Shown in pieces: positions 23,934 through 31,748 of a DNA stretch of 64,000 nucleotides. The stretch's first letter is position 1, and every line of letters begins with the position of its first letter. The stretch lies in assembly GCF_036227605.1 (NCBI RefSeq), contig NZ_CP109487.1, forward strand, positions 8,915,001-8,979,000, written 5' to 3'. The notes beneath the pieces are model-generated. The model had not been told where the DNA came from and searched no databases. It saw only the letters and a list, made by a program, of their open reading frames with translations. This DNA comes from Streptomyces sp. NBC_01439. Its GTDB lineage: Bacteria > Actinomycetota > Actinomycetes > Streptomycetales > Streptomycetaceae. A program made the position numbers and the translations under genes.

Positions 23934-24566
23934 TCAAGCTTCCAGTTCGTCGATGAGGGTCGTGGTGGTGTGTACGACGGCGCCCCGTGCGGCCGTCCAG
24001 CGCAGGGCCAGCGCGTGTTCCTCCGCGGAGGTGTCCGCGACCGCGTCGGCGACGACGAACGGCTGGATGTCGTTCATGAACGCGTCCGCGGCGGTGAGCA
24101 GCACGCCGGCGTGCGCGAACACGTCGCACAGGATCAGCTGGTCCCGGCCCGTGGTGCGCAGGATGCGCTCCAAGTGGCTGCGCAGGAAGGCGTTGTGCCG
24201 CACGTTGGTGATCACGTGCTCTCCCCGGTGCGGGGTCAGCTCCTCGATGATGGCCGCGTCGGGGTCGGCCACCGGTTCGGTCTCCATCTCGGCCGCGAGA
24301 CCCCGCTGTTCGGGGCGCTCGCCCGCCGGTACGGTGCTGAAGACGACCGGGAGGCCGAGCCGCCGTGCGGACCTGCGCAGGTCGGTGATGTTGCCGATCA
24401 GGTCCACGAGGGGTGAGTGATCGCGGGGGAAGGGCCGCAGCAGATGGTTCTGCATGTTGTGTATCAACAGGGCGGCCCGGTCGGGGTCGACGGACCAAGG
24501 TGCCACGGAGTGCGGCACGAGGTCCGGGGTGGGCATGGGGTAGGGGTCGATGGTCACAGGGCCCAC
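23934..24566 (-). CDS. Isochorismatase-like protein with altered catalytic residues
   Basis: The 210-residue protein follows the isochorismatase half of Ent[39 protein letters not shown] and [20 protein letters not shown]. In EntB the first motif is LIHDMQ, whose Asp is the catalytic acid; here it is Asn. The EntB lysine in VKWRYSAF also becomes Asn (TNVRHNAF), and the Cys after the HxG motif becomes Val. It may be inactive, structural or changed in substrate. It has no carrier domain; that is encoded separately at 18650-18889. The GTG at 24566 is preceded by AAGGAG. The gene is first in a unit with argB. Confidence 0.85.
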   Translation of the reverse strand: MGPVTIDPYPMPTPDLVPHSVAPWSVDPDRAALLIHNMQNHLLRPFPRDHSPLVDLIGNITDLRRSARRLGLPVVFSTVPAGERPEQRGLAAEMETEPVADPDAAIIEELTPHRGEHVITNVRHNAFLRSHLERILRTTGRDQLILCDVFAHAGVLLTAADAFMNDIQPFVVADAVADTSAEEHALALRWTAARGAVVHTTTTLIDELEA

Positions 24567-24666
24567 GGCTGGATCTCCTTGTCACCGGCGCTGCGCGGAG
24601 CGTCGGTGGTGAACGGGCGCGCGGAGCTCGACGGGGGTGGAGGACACCCCGACCCCCATCGTCTAG

Positions 24667-24685
24667 TTAGCTTAGCCTAACCTAA
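24667..24685. promoter_or_regulatory. Iron box for the isochorismatase-like/argB unit
   Basis: TTAGCTTAGCCTAACCTAA has one mismatched arm position. It lies about 100 bp upstream of the GTG at 24566. Confidence 0.88.
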
Positions 24686-24744
24686 ATTTGTCGTGGGGAG
24701 GGTGGGCGGGGCCCTCCGAATTCGTTCCTCGTGCGATCGGGTGT

Positions 24745-25392
24745 TCAGTCCCGTCGCGTCGCACGGTCGCCCAATCCGCCCGAGGCGGCGTCCGATTGGC
24801 TGTCCGGGGACAGGAGGGGGTCGTCGAGCTGCACGATCCGGTACCCGACCCGCCGGCTCGCTGCTTTGGGGGGTCTGTGCCGCCGACCCGCGCCGGCCTG
24901 CATCGAGCGTGCCCGCTGGGCCGCCGCGATCAGGGCGCCCACCGGCGGCGCCTCGGCGCGCAGGCGGTTGAACCCGCGCACGGAGATGCCCACGAGGGTC
25001 GCCGCGGCCGGCCAGGCGGCCCCTTTGCGGATCGCGTTCAGCATCAGCTGTAACGCGGCCGGGGTGGGCGTCGCCCCCGGGTTCAGCCCGTGCGCCTCGG
25101 CCAGTGCGTGCGCGGCGCGGAGCGCCGTGGTGAAGCTGGCGTCGATCTCCAGCCACTCGCGCAGGATGCGCTCGGGGACGCCGGCCGCCGCCGCGCATCC
25201 GGGGATGGTCAGTCCCTGTGCCGCCCCGCGGAGGGCGTCCGCCATTCGGGCGATCGTTTCCTCCCGCTGACTGGGCGTGCGACGCAGTGCGTCGCGCAGT
25301 GCCCGGTCCATCTCCTCCTGGGAGCTCATCCACGCCAGTACTTCATCGGCCCACTCGTCCTGCTGCGCTTGGTCGCGCGCTTTGTCCTGCAT
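24745..25392 (-). CDS. Iron-boxed small HTH-like protein
   Basis: The 215-residue, Ala/Arg-rich protein is of no family I can name. Two segments look like helix-turn-helix units: GLTIPGCAAAAGVPERILRE near residue 60, and AATLVGISVRGFNRLRAEAP near 130. The C-terminus is basic. An iron box lies 17-35 bp upstream of the ATG at 25392. An in-frame ATG further upstream at 25440 would place the box inside the gene, so the inner start is preferred. It could be a regulator of the siderophore genes or a DNA-binding protein of other origin; the two-HTH layout also recalls phage terminase small subunits. Confidence 0.6.
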   Translation of the reverse strand: MQDKARDQAQQDEWADEVLAWMSSQEEMDRALRDALRRTPSQREETIARMADALRGAAQGLTIPGCAAAAGVPERILREWLEIDASFTTALRAAHALAEAHGLNPGATPTPAALQLMLNAIRKGAAWPAAATLVGISVRGFNRLRAEAPPVGALIAAAQRARSMQAGAGRRHRPPKAASRRVGYRIVQLDDPLLSPDSQSDAASGGLGDRATRRD

Positions 25393-25408
25393 CCCCACAC
25401 CCCCAGTC

Positions 25409-25427
25409 TTAGGTAAGCCTAACCTAA
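25409..25427. promoter_or_regulatory. Iron box for the HTH-like gene
   Basis: TTAGGTAAGCCTAACCTAA has one mismatched arm position. It lies just upstream of the ATG at 25392. Confidence 0.9.
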
Positions 25428-25517
25428 TAGTGAAGTGCAAGGGGAGATGTGCGACCGTAGTCGTGGGATTCCCGGGACGCGTAGGCCCCGCCCCAACTCG
25501 GCCAGGCAGTAAGGTGG

Positions 25518-26090
25518 TTGAACATTGAACCGACCCCGTCGACCGGTAGGTGCATCACTCATGGCCGAACAGTGTGCCGTAGGCGACGGTCGACGGTGCG
25601 CGGATCGTCTATCTCGCCTGATAAGAGGCTGAAACCGGCCAAAGGTCGCGGCGCGGATCGCCGCAGCGGAGACGCTCGCCGACGGTGGCTGCCGGGGCGT
25701 TCCCGGAAGTACCCGGGCGACGCCCCCGGCCTCTTCGTGGTCGCCGTCGACGGAGCGATGATCGGCATGATCACACTTGATCGGCGCGCCGCGGAGCGTT
25801 CGGGGCACGTCCGCCCCGAGGCCGGGGAGACCGAACTCGGCTACATGTTCCTCCCGGAGGCGTGGGGACACGGGTACGCCACCGAGGCGTGTGCGGCGGC
25901 ACTCGACTGGTTCGCCGACGCCCATCCGCGCGAGCCGTTGGTCCTCTGCACCCAGAGCGCCAACGACGGCTCGATGCGCCTCGCGGCGAAGCTGGGTTTC
26001 ACCGAGGTGGAGGGGTTCGAGGACTACGGCGCCGAGCAGTGGTTCGGCGTGCGGTCCCCGCTCCCGCCGTCCGGCCACCGCAGGGGCTGA
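25518..26090 (+). pseudogene. GNAT acetyltransferase with damaged N-terminus
   Basis: From about 25715 the frame encodes the middle and end of a RimJ/RimL-type GNAT: GLFVVAVDGAMIGMITLDRR, ETELGYMFLPEAWGHGYATE and RLAAKLGFTEVEGF. Upstream, the same frame is Arg/Ser-rich with no GNAT features, and the usual first strand and helix are missing. A frameshift or a replaced 5' end is likely. If it is expressed, a start near 25740-25758 would give only a partial fold. Confidence 0.55.
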
Positions 26091-26120
26091 GCCGCGGCGC
26101 ACGCCCCCGCGCCGGTCGGA

Positions 26121-26516
26121 TCAGGCGACGGCGGTCCCTTCGAGCTCGACCAGCTGGCCGGGGACGGCCAGTCGGGTCACCCCGAGCATCGTGGTGGTCG
26201 GCGCCACGCCGGCGGCTCCCAACCGGGCCGCCAGCCCGCCGTAGTGCGGGAAGAGCCGGTCGACGTCGGTCGTGTACACGTTGAGCCGCACGAGGTTCGC
26301 GAGGGACATGCCGGCTTCACCGAGCACGGCCTCCAGGTTGTCGATGCTCAGCGCCAACTGCGCCGCCATGTCACCTTCGTGCCGGGGCGTGCCGTCGTCG
26401 CCCATCGCCGTCTGCCCTGAGACGTACAGGGTCCGCGCGTGCCCGGAGACCACCTCGCCCTGGTTGAACCCCAGCTCCACCGACCAGGTCACCGGGTTGA
26501 TCGCCGTTCGTTCCAT
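26121..26516 (-). CDS. RidA/YjgF-family protein
   Basis: The 131-residue protein is of RidA length, with LYVSGQTAMGDDG, QLALSIDNLEAVLGEAGMSL, LVRLNVYTTDVDRLFP and TMLGVTRLAVPGQLVELEGT. RidA proteins hydrolyse reactive enamine/imine intermediates from PLP enzymes, although members without the conserved catalytic arginine have other roles. In the usual RidA position (before VE.E), this protein has no arginine, so the function is uncertain. It is transcribed divergently from the WYL regulator, which probably controls it. Confidence 0.85.
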   Translation of the reverse strand: MERTAINPVTWSVELGFNQGEVVSGHARTLYVSGQTAMGDDGTPRHEGDMAAQLALSIDNLEAVLGEAGMSLANLVRLNVYTTDVDRLFPHYGGLAARLGAAGVAPTTTMLGVTRLAVPGQLVELEGTAVA

Positions 26517-26653
26517 CGCCACGTCAGCTCCATTCGATCCATCGGGAGTACGTACGCCCACCGGCTCGGCAGCAACCGGTCCTCGACGTCGTGTGGACGA
26601 CCCTTCCAAGAAATCACGACACCCTTGGTCAGGTATTCCGTTACGGTTCCCGC

Positions 26654-27625
26654 ATGCGCGCCGACCGATTGGTCTCCCTGGTGCTGCTCCTGCGCCGGCG
26701 CGGTCGGTTGACCGCGGACACGCTGGCCCGCGAGCTGCAGGTATCCACCCGCACCGTGTTGCGCGACATCGAGGCACTGTCGGCAGCCGGCGTCCCGGTC
26801 TACGCCGAACGCGGTCGGCACGGCGGATTCGAGTTGTTGCCCGGTTTCCGGACCGAACTCACCGGACTGAACCACGACGAGGCCCTGGCCCTGCTGGCCG
26901 CCGGACCGGGGCGCGGCGAGCAGGCGTTCGGCCTCGGCTCGGCGCTCGCTTCGGCCCTGCGCAAGGTGGTCGACGCGCTGCCCGAAAGCCACCAGGCCAC
27001 CGCCAGCGACGCGGCCCGCCGCCTTCTCGTCGAGCCCGAGACCGACCTGCTCTCACGCAGACGGGTCGCGGAGGAGGTGCCCGGCGCCACCATGATCGAG
27101 GTACGGCGCGCGGTGCTCGCCGGACACAAGCTGCGCATCCACTACGCGGCCGCCGGCCAGCCCCCGCAGTGGCGCACGGTGGACCCGATCGGCCTGGTCA
27201 CCGTACGCGACCGGGCCTACCTGCTGGCCACGCGATCCGGCGCGGACCGTACCTACCGGCTGTCGCGGGTCCTGGCCGCCGAGGAACTCCCCGAAACCGC
27301 CCAGCGCCCCAACCGGGTCGATCTGGACCGGATCTGGCGGGAACGCGCCGCGCGGTTCCTGAGCGACGACCACATCACCGTGCTGGTACGGGTGAACGCG
27401 GCGCGGCGGGAGGACCTGCTGGACACCGCGCTGACCGTGCGCGCCGAAGAACCCGACCCGGACGGCCGGCTGCGGCTGGAGCTGACCTTCCAGGATCCAC
27501 GACACGCCGAATGGGCCGTGTGGCAGCTCGGCACGGACGCGGAAGCCCTGGCCCCGCAGTCGTTGCGCACCGCCCTGCGCGAGCGTGCCGCCGCCCTCGC
27601 CGCCCGCTACGAAGACCCTTCCTGA
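26654..27625 (+). CDS. WYL-domain transcriptional regulator
   Basis: The 323-residue protein has an N-terminal DeoR-type winged helix (MRADRLVSLVLLLRRRGRLT, VSTRTVLRDIEALSAAGVPV) and a WYL ligand-binding domain from about residue 140 (LRIHYAAAGQ, RTVDPIGLVTVRDRAYLLA), plus the C-terminal WCX-type extension. WYL regulators sense small ligands or nucleic acids. ATG at 26654 was chosen because the helix-turn-helix starts there. It is divergent from the RidA gene. Its stop at 27623-27625 lies 6 bp before the IS element. Confidence 0.88.
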   Translation: MRADRLVSLVLLLRRRGRLTADTLARELQVSTRTVLRDIEALSAAGVPVYAERGRHGGFELLPGFRTELTGLNHDEALALLAAGPGRGEQAFGLGSALASALRKVVDALPESHQATASDAARRLLVEPETDLLSRRRVAEEVPGATMIEVRRAVLAGHKLRIHYAAAGQPPQWRTVDPIGLVTVRDRAYLLATRSGADRTYRLSRVLAAEELPETAQRPNRVDLDRIWRERAARFLSDDHITVLVRVNAARREDLLDTALTVRAEEPDPDGRLRLELTFQDPRHAEWAVWQLGTDAEALAPQSLRTALRERAAALAARYEDPS

Positions 27626-27631
27626 GCGCTA

Positions 27632-27655
27632 GTGCCACATCAGGCAACGTTTGCC
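27632..27655 (+). repeat. Left terminal inverted repeat of the IS element
   Basis: The 24 bp differ from the right repeat at three adjacent positions (ACA versus GTC, inner bases 6-8). Confidence 0.88.
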
Positions 27656-27705
27656 TCGGTCTTGCCGGTCGCGTGCGGATCACATGGGGCACGTAGTCTC
27701 GCGGG

Positions 27706-28089
27706 ATGCACTCTCATCTGAGCTTTGAGAACCCTCCCGCGCTGCCTCACGAGGTGGTGGTTGAGGTGTTGGAGCGGGCCCTGCGTGACCGCTCGGCAGA
27801 GGGCGAGGCGGCGAGCGTTCTGGTCGGGAGCGCGTTGAACGACGACGATCGGGAGTTCATCGAGCACTGGTGCATGGAGGTCGGAACGCGGGCTGTGCCG
27901 GGCAGTCCTCTGCTCGGGCTGGCGGGCCTGTGCCTGGGGCATACGGCTCGGCGCTTCGGGCGTCTGAGCAATGAGGCCCTTGCGCTGGCGGAGTCGCTGA
28001 CGGTGCGGGCCGAGGCGGATGCCTCGGATGTGGACGGGCGGGCTCTGGACGGCTTTGACGACATCCGGAGTTTCCTGCACCTGTGGTGA
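27706..28089 (+). CDS. Hypothetical 127-aa protein inside the IS element
   Basis: The frame begins MHSHLSFENPPALPHEVVVE and includes FIEHWCMEVGTR and GLCLGHTARRFGR. It is a compact, helical, mildly acidic protein without signal peptide or membrane segment. Its codon use is like that of host genes. It lies between the left repeat and the transposase remnant and its end runs into the transposase 5' region, so the element may have picked it up. I do not recognise its function; immunity-type proteins have a similar size and look, but that is a guess. Confidence 0.6.
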   Translation: MHSHLSFENPPALPHEVVVEVLERALRDRSAEGEAASVLVGSALNDDDREFIEHWCMEVGTRAVPGSPLLGLAGLCLGHTARRFGRLSNEALALAESLTVRAEADASDVDGRALDGFDDIRSFLHLW

Positions 28090-28105
28090 GGCTGGTCGCT
28101 GCGGC

Positions 28106-29206
28106 GATGACGAGGGGCGGCGACTGCTGCGGATCATCCGCAGGGGCACCGGGTCGGTGGTGACCTGGCGGCGGGCCCAGATGGTGCTGCTGTCCGCGCA
28201 GGGCATGCCGGTGGCGAGGATCGCCGAGGTGTCGTTCACCAGTGACGATCGTGTCAGAGGCGTGATCCACAACTTCAACACGGACGGCTTCGACTCGCTG
28301 TATCCGAAGTACAAGGGCGGCCGACCGAAGACGTTCACACTGCCTGAACGCCGCGAGATCAAGAAGATCGCCAAGTCCAAGCCGACCGAGCATGACCTGC
28401 CGTTTTCGACCTGGAGCCTGACCAAACTGGCGGACTTCCTGGTCTCCGAGGGGGTGGTCGACGACATCAGCCACGAAGGCCTGCGCATCCTGCTCCGCGA
28501 GGAAGGCGTCTCCTTTCAACGCCTGAAGACCTGGAAGACCTCCCGCGACCCGGACTAAGCGGCCAAGAAGGCCCGCGTCGAGCACCTCTATGCGATCGCC
28601 GACGGCGAAGTCATACCAGAGGACAGCGAGCCCGAAGTCATCTTCTGCATGAACGAGTTCGGACCTCTCCATCTGATGCCGCACCCGGGCCGGCAGTGGG
28701 CCGAACGCGGAGGCAAGCACAAGGATTCCGACCGTGAGCCCCGCAGACGGCGCCGGGCGACCTACAACCGCTACGGCGGAGTGCGGCATCTGTACGCCGC
28801 CCTGGACCTGGCCAAGGACAAGCTCTACGGCCACATCAAGCCGGTCAAGAAGCGGACACAGTTCCTGGAGTTCTGCCGCTACCTGCGGACGCTCTACCCG
28901 CGAGAGGTCCGGATCGCGATCGTCAGTGACAACTTCTCCCCGCACTTGACCACGAAGAGGGGTCAGCGGGTCGGCACCTGGGCTACGGCGAACAACGTCG
29001 AGATCGCCTACACCCCGACCAACAGCTCCTGGCTCAACCGCATCGAGGCCCAGTTCACGGCCTTGCGCTACTTCACCCTCGACGGCACAGACCACGCCGA
29101 CCACAAAGAACAGGGCAGCATGAACCGCCGCTACATCATCTGGCGAAACCGCCACGCCGACGACCGACGCCTACGCGCCGTCGTCGACAGGGCAAACGTT
29201 GCCTGA
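28106..29206 (+). pseudogene. IS630-family transposase, broken by a stop codon
   Basis: One frame encodes an IS630-type transposase: a winged HTH region (LLSAQGMPVARIAEVSFTSD), GGRPKTFTLPERREIKKIAK and the DDE catalytic half. A TAA at 28556-28558 follows RDPD, where an aromatic TAC codon would be expected, and the frame resumes unchanged after it (AAKKARVEHLYAIADGE). The first catalytic position reads FCMNEFGPL, with Asn in place of the usual Asp. The second Asp (IVSDNFSPH) and the Glu (WLNRIEAQF) remain. Two independent lesions mean it cannot be active. The normal start is not clear. Confidence 0.88.
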
Positions 29207-29214
29207 GACGGCAC
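29191..29214 (-). repeat. Right terminal inverted repeat of the IS element
   Basis: The 24-bp repeat contains the last codons of the transposase frame and ends directly at the TA target duplication. Confidence 0.88.
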
Positions 29215-29999
29215 TAGCTCGTGGCGCGCAGCCGGGCCGCGGAGTAGGCCGGGGCGCCGAGCGCCAGCAGACGGAAGAGGCCCGCGGCCGCACGGTGGCC
29301 GATGCTGATGCGTTCCATCACCCGGTGGTCACCGATCCACTCCCAGCCGGGTGCCACGGCGGCGAGCCCGCGGCCGCCCCGGGCGCCGGAGCGGAACTGC
29401 GCCCCCGTCGCCTTGACGATGGGATGCCGGCCGCTGAGCGCGACCTTCGGGTGGAAGAAGTCCGCCACCAGCTCGGCGGCGGGGAAGGCGGACCGGCAGG
29501 AGGTCAGGAAGGCCTTCAGGCCGGCCGGGTCCAGGTACATCAGGACGCCCTCGGCCAGGACCAGTACGTTGCGCCGCTCCCCGACGAGGGGCAGCAGCTG
29601 ATCCGCCCAGCCGGGCTCGGTGACCGAGGCGGCGAACACGCGGGAGTGGTCCCCGGGCAGCAGTTCCGCCCGCAACCGCACGACCTCGGGCACGTCGACG
29701 CCGAGCCAGGTGACGGAGGCCGGCAAGGCGCCCGCGAGCCGCTCGGCGCGGGTGTCGAGACCGATGCCCACCGAGACGACCACCGCGTCGGGGTGTTCCC
29801 GACAGAAGGCGGCGGTCAACTCGTCGAAGACGATGGCCCGGTGGACGGAGCCGAGCGCATTGCTCCGGTCGGTCAGGACCTCGGGCGCGCGGTATCCGGT
29901 CGAGGCCAGTACGGAGGCGGCGGCCGGGTCGCGGAACGCCGTGCCCGGGAGGAGCTCGGCCGCGTGGGCACGGCCGTAGAGGGGGGTCAGCAGGGTCAT
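29214..29999 (-). CDS. Class I SAM-dependent methyltransferase (LCMT-like family)
   Basis: The 261-residue protein is of the leucine carboxyl methyltransferase-like family. It has VVVSVGIGLDTRAERLAG as the SAM loop, VTWLGVDVPEVVRLRAELLP with the ribose-binding acidic residue, VLVLAEGVLMYLDPAGLKAF and ELVADFFHPK. Actinobacterial members usually methylate small natural products or proteins; no substrate can be named. ATG at 29999 was chosen; GTG at 30005 is possible. The stop codon TAG spans the IS junction and would be the same in the empty site, so the C-terminus is intact. Confidence 0.85.
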   Translation of the reverse strand: MTLLTPLYGRAHAAELLPGTAFRDPAAASVLASTGYRAPEVLTDRSNALGSVHRAIVFDELTAAFCREHPDAVVVSVGIGLDTRAERLAGALPASVTWLGVDVPEVVRLRAELLPGDHSRVFAASVTEPGWADQLLPLVGERRNVLVLAEGVLMYLDPAGLKAFLTSCRSAFPAAELVADFFHPKVALSGRHPIVKATGAQFRSGARGGRGLAAVAPGWEWIGDHRVMERISIGHRAAAGLFRLLALGAPAYSAARLRATS

Positions 30000-30065
30000 G
30001 GCCACCCCGCTCAGGCATGGGCGGCGCCGCCGCCCTCGGAGGTGTTCGACATGCGCGTGGACTCC

Positions 30066-30105
30066 TCGGTTCGACTCGGTTCAACTCGGTTCAACTCGGT
30101 TGTAC
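30066..30105. repeat. Four 10-bp tandem repeats (TCGGTTCAAC type)
   Basis: The copies read TCGGTTCGAC, TCGGTTCAAC, TCGGTTCAAC and TCGGTTGTAC, and a further GGTTCGAC follows. They lie 67-106 bp upstream of the methyltransferase start. The spacing is one helical turn, so a protein could bind along one face; slipped-strand expansion is the other explanation. Confidence 0.75.
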
Positions 30106-30135
30106 GGTTGGACGGTTCGACTCAGAACGGTGCGG

Positions 30136-30175
30136 GTGCGGGGGCGCCCGCCGGGGCGGGCGGGCGCCCCCGCAC
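30136..30175. terminator. Hairpin terminator after the secreted hydrolase
   Basis: A 17-bp perfect GC-rich stem with a 6-nt loop lies just beyond the minus-strand stop at 30182. Confidence 0.8.
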
Positions 30176-30181
30176 AGGGCG

Positions 30182-31351
30182 TCAGCTGCGGTGGAACACG
30201 ACTTCAGGGTCGGCCGCCGTCGGACCGTCCAGGCGCGGCGCCGGCTTCCCGCGCAGGTGCAGGTCGAAGAAGTCGCCGACGTACGCCCGGGTGATCTGCT
30301 GGGAGCGGGTGCCCGACAGCGGTGTCTCCGGGTGCGGGTACCCGACCTGGTCACCCAGTACGGGCCAGTCGGTGAAACCGGGATGTCCCGCCCCCGTGAC
30401 GGTCAGCCAGCGCTTCCAGCCGTTCAGCCGGGGCCAGGTGTCCTCCCAGGAGGTGTCGGGGAAGTCGGGCGACAGCAGGGCGGGGTCACCGGCGAGCATC
30501 AGGAAGGGGCGCCCGCCGAGCCCGGTCTGGGGTACGGGCGTGAAGAAGGTGCCGTCCATGTTGACCCCGGCGTCCACGCGCGGGTCGACGGCCATGGTGG
30601 CCGATGCGGCCGCACCGCCGATCGAATGCCCGGCCATGCCGATGTGCCGGGGGTCGATCAGCCAGGAGTACCGCCACGCCGGGTGCGGGCCGGTCAACCG
30701 GTCCAGGACGAACGGGACGTCACGGGCCCGGCCGTCGGAGACCCGGTGCAGCGACCCGTCGGGGAACACCTGCTCGCACGCCTTGCAGGTGAGTATCCGG
30801 CCGCCGGGGAAGACGGTGCCGTCCGACTCGTAGGCGTGGTCCACCGCCGCGACGACGTACCCGCGACTGGCGAGCTCCTCCGCCAGGGTGGTCAGCGAGG
30901 AACGGGGCATGGTGAAGCCGGGGGAGAGCACGATCAGGGGGTAGCGGTTCGCGGCGGGCCGGGGCAGCGCGTCCGTCCGCGCGTTCGTGCGGGTGGCCGC
31001 GACGCGTTCGGGGGTGACGTACTCACCCAGTTGCCCCCGGTCGGTCAGCAGTGCCTTGGCCTCGGGAGCGCTCATGTAGGGAGCCGGACTTCCGGTGTTC
31101 GCGAGCGCCGGGTAGTAGAGCGACAGGAGTAATTCCCGATCGGCCGTGGGAACCCAGGGGTCCTTGCGCTCCCGGTCCACCAGGTGGAGGGTGTCGCGTC
31201 CCACGGCGAAGCCGCCGGTGGGGCGCGGGAGTTCGAGTCTGGAGACGCCGGCCGGGGCGGACGCGGCCGCGGCCGGCGTGACGAGTGTGCCGGGCGCGGC
31301 GAGGACCAGGCCGGTCGCCACCGCCGTCAGCACGCGGATGATCTTCTTCAT
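30182..31351 (-). CDS. Iron-boxed secreted alpha/beta hydrolase (PAF-acetylhydrolase-like)
   Basis: The 389-residue protein has a signal peptide MKKIIRVLTAVATGLVLAAP ending near AAAAS. The alpha/beta hydrolase follows: YPLIVLSPGFTMPRSSLTTL, nucleophile IGMAGHSIGGAAA, an acidic candidate in VNMDGTFF and the histidine in TGAGHPGFTDW. This fits the platelet-activating-factor acetylhydrolase-like/lipase group, which cut esters. ILTCKACEQVFP may hold a disulphide. An iron box lies 21 bp upstream of the chosen start, so the enzyme should be made in iron starvation. A role in freeing iron or nutrients, or in cutting ester-linked siderophores outside the cell, is inferred only from this regulation. 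Confidence 0.82.
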   Translation of the reverse strand: MKKIIRVLTAVATGLVLAAPGTLVTPAAAASAPAGVSRLELPRPTGGFAVGRDTLHLVDRERKDPWVPTADRELLLSLYYPALANTGSPAPYMSAPEAKALLTDRGQLGEYVTPERVAATRTNARTDALPRPAANRYPLIVLSPGFTMPRSSLTTLAEELASRGYVVAAVDHAYESDGTVFPGGRILTCKACEQVFPDGSLHRVSDGRARDVPFVLDRLTGPHPAWRYSWLIDPRHIGMAGHSIGGAAASATMAVDPRVDAGVNMDGTFFTPVPQTGLGGRPFLMLAGDPALLSPDFPDTSWEDTWPRLNGWKRWLTVTGAGHPGFTDWPVLGDQVGYPHPETPLSGTRSQQITRAYVGDFFDLHLRGKPAPRLDGPTAADPEVVFHRS

Positions 31352-31371
31352 GCCGGCATCGTAAGGCATTT

Positions 31372-31390
31372 TTAGGCAAGGCTTACCTAA
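31372..31390. promoter_or_regulatory. Iron box upstream of the secreted hydrolase
   Basis: TTAGGCAAGGCTTACCTAA has one mismatched arm position. It lies 21 bp upstream of the ATG at 31351 and only 3 bp from an alternative ATG at 31369. Confidence 0.87.
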
Positions 31391-31748
31391 CTTTTCCGAG
31401 ATGTCGTCGAGTTGGTTCGCCGGACTGCGACGCTCTGGGTGTTCGAGCGTGCACATTCGGTCAAGCTGAGTGGCCGTCGGGTGAACCGTGCGCGGCCGGC
31501 AGCAGGTCGGAGAGGGGTGGGGCCGCACGTCGCGGGCGGCGTGACCGGGGTCGGGGTGTGGTGGTGGAGTGGACGGGATGCCCGTGAGCAGCCCGAACGG
31601 CCATTCGCTTGCCGATATGCGGACGCCATGTCCGTAAATCGGTGGTGGATGTGCGACTTGGCTTCACGTCAGACAGTCTGAACCCGCAACGGCGCGATAT
31701 CGAAACCAAATATCGCGTTCAACCTTTGAATCGAAAGAGAGTTTTGTC
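31391..31748. other. Intergenic region between iron box and subtilisin inhibitor
   Basis: This 358-bp stretch has no convincing gene. It holds a perfect TCAGACAGTCTGA palindrome (31669-31681) and the inverted repeat CGCGATAT/ATATCGCG (31693-31700 and 31710-31717), both upstream of the inhibitor start. AAAGAGAG before 31749 is its ribosome binding site. Confidence 0.6.
31693..31717. promoter_or_regulatory. Inverted repeat in the inhibitor leader
   Basis: CGCGATAT and ATATCGCG are perfect 8-bp arms separated by 9 bp, 32 bp before the GTG start. It could be an operator or a leader hairpin. Confidence 0.45.

Larger units (their letters stand above)
27632..29214. mobile_element. IS630-family insertion element (inactive), 1583 bp
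   Basis: The terminal inverted repeats at 27632-27655 and 29191-29214 match at 21 of 24 positions (GTGCC...CAGGCAACGTTTGCC). TA dinucleotides flank both ends (27630-27631 and 29215-29216), the target duplication typical of IS630/mariner elements. Inside are a 127-codon frame and a broken transposase. The insertion fell between the stop of the WYL regulator and the stop of the methyltransferase and disrupted neither. Confidence 0.9.

Noticed and set aside
25419..26102. Minus-strand open frame over the damaged GNAT
   Set aside because: It covers the iron box and the GNAT-homologous segment in antisense and shows no domain.
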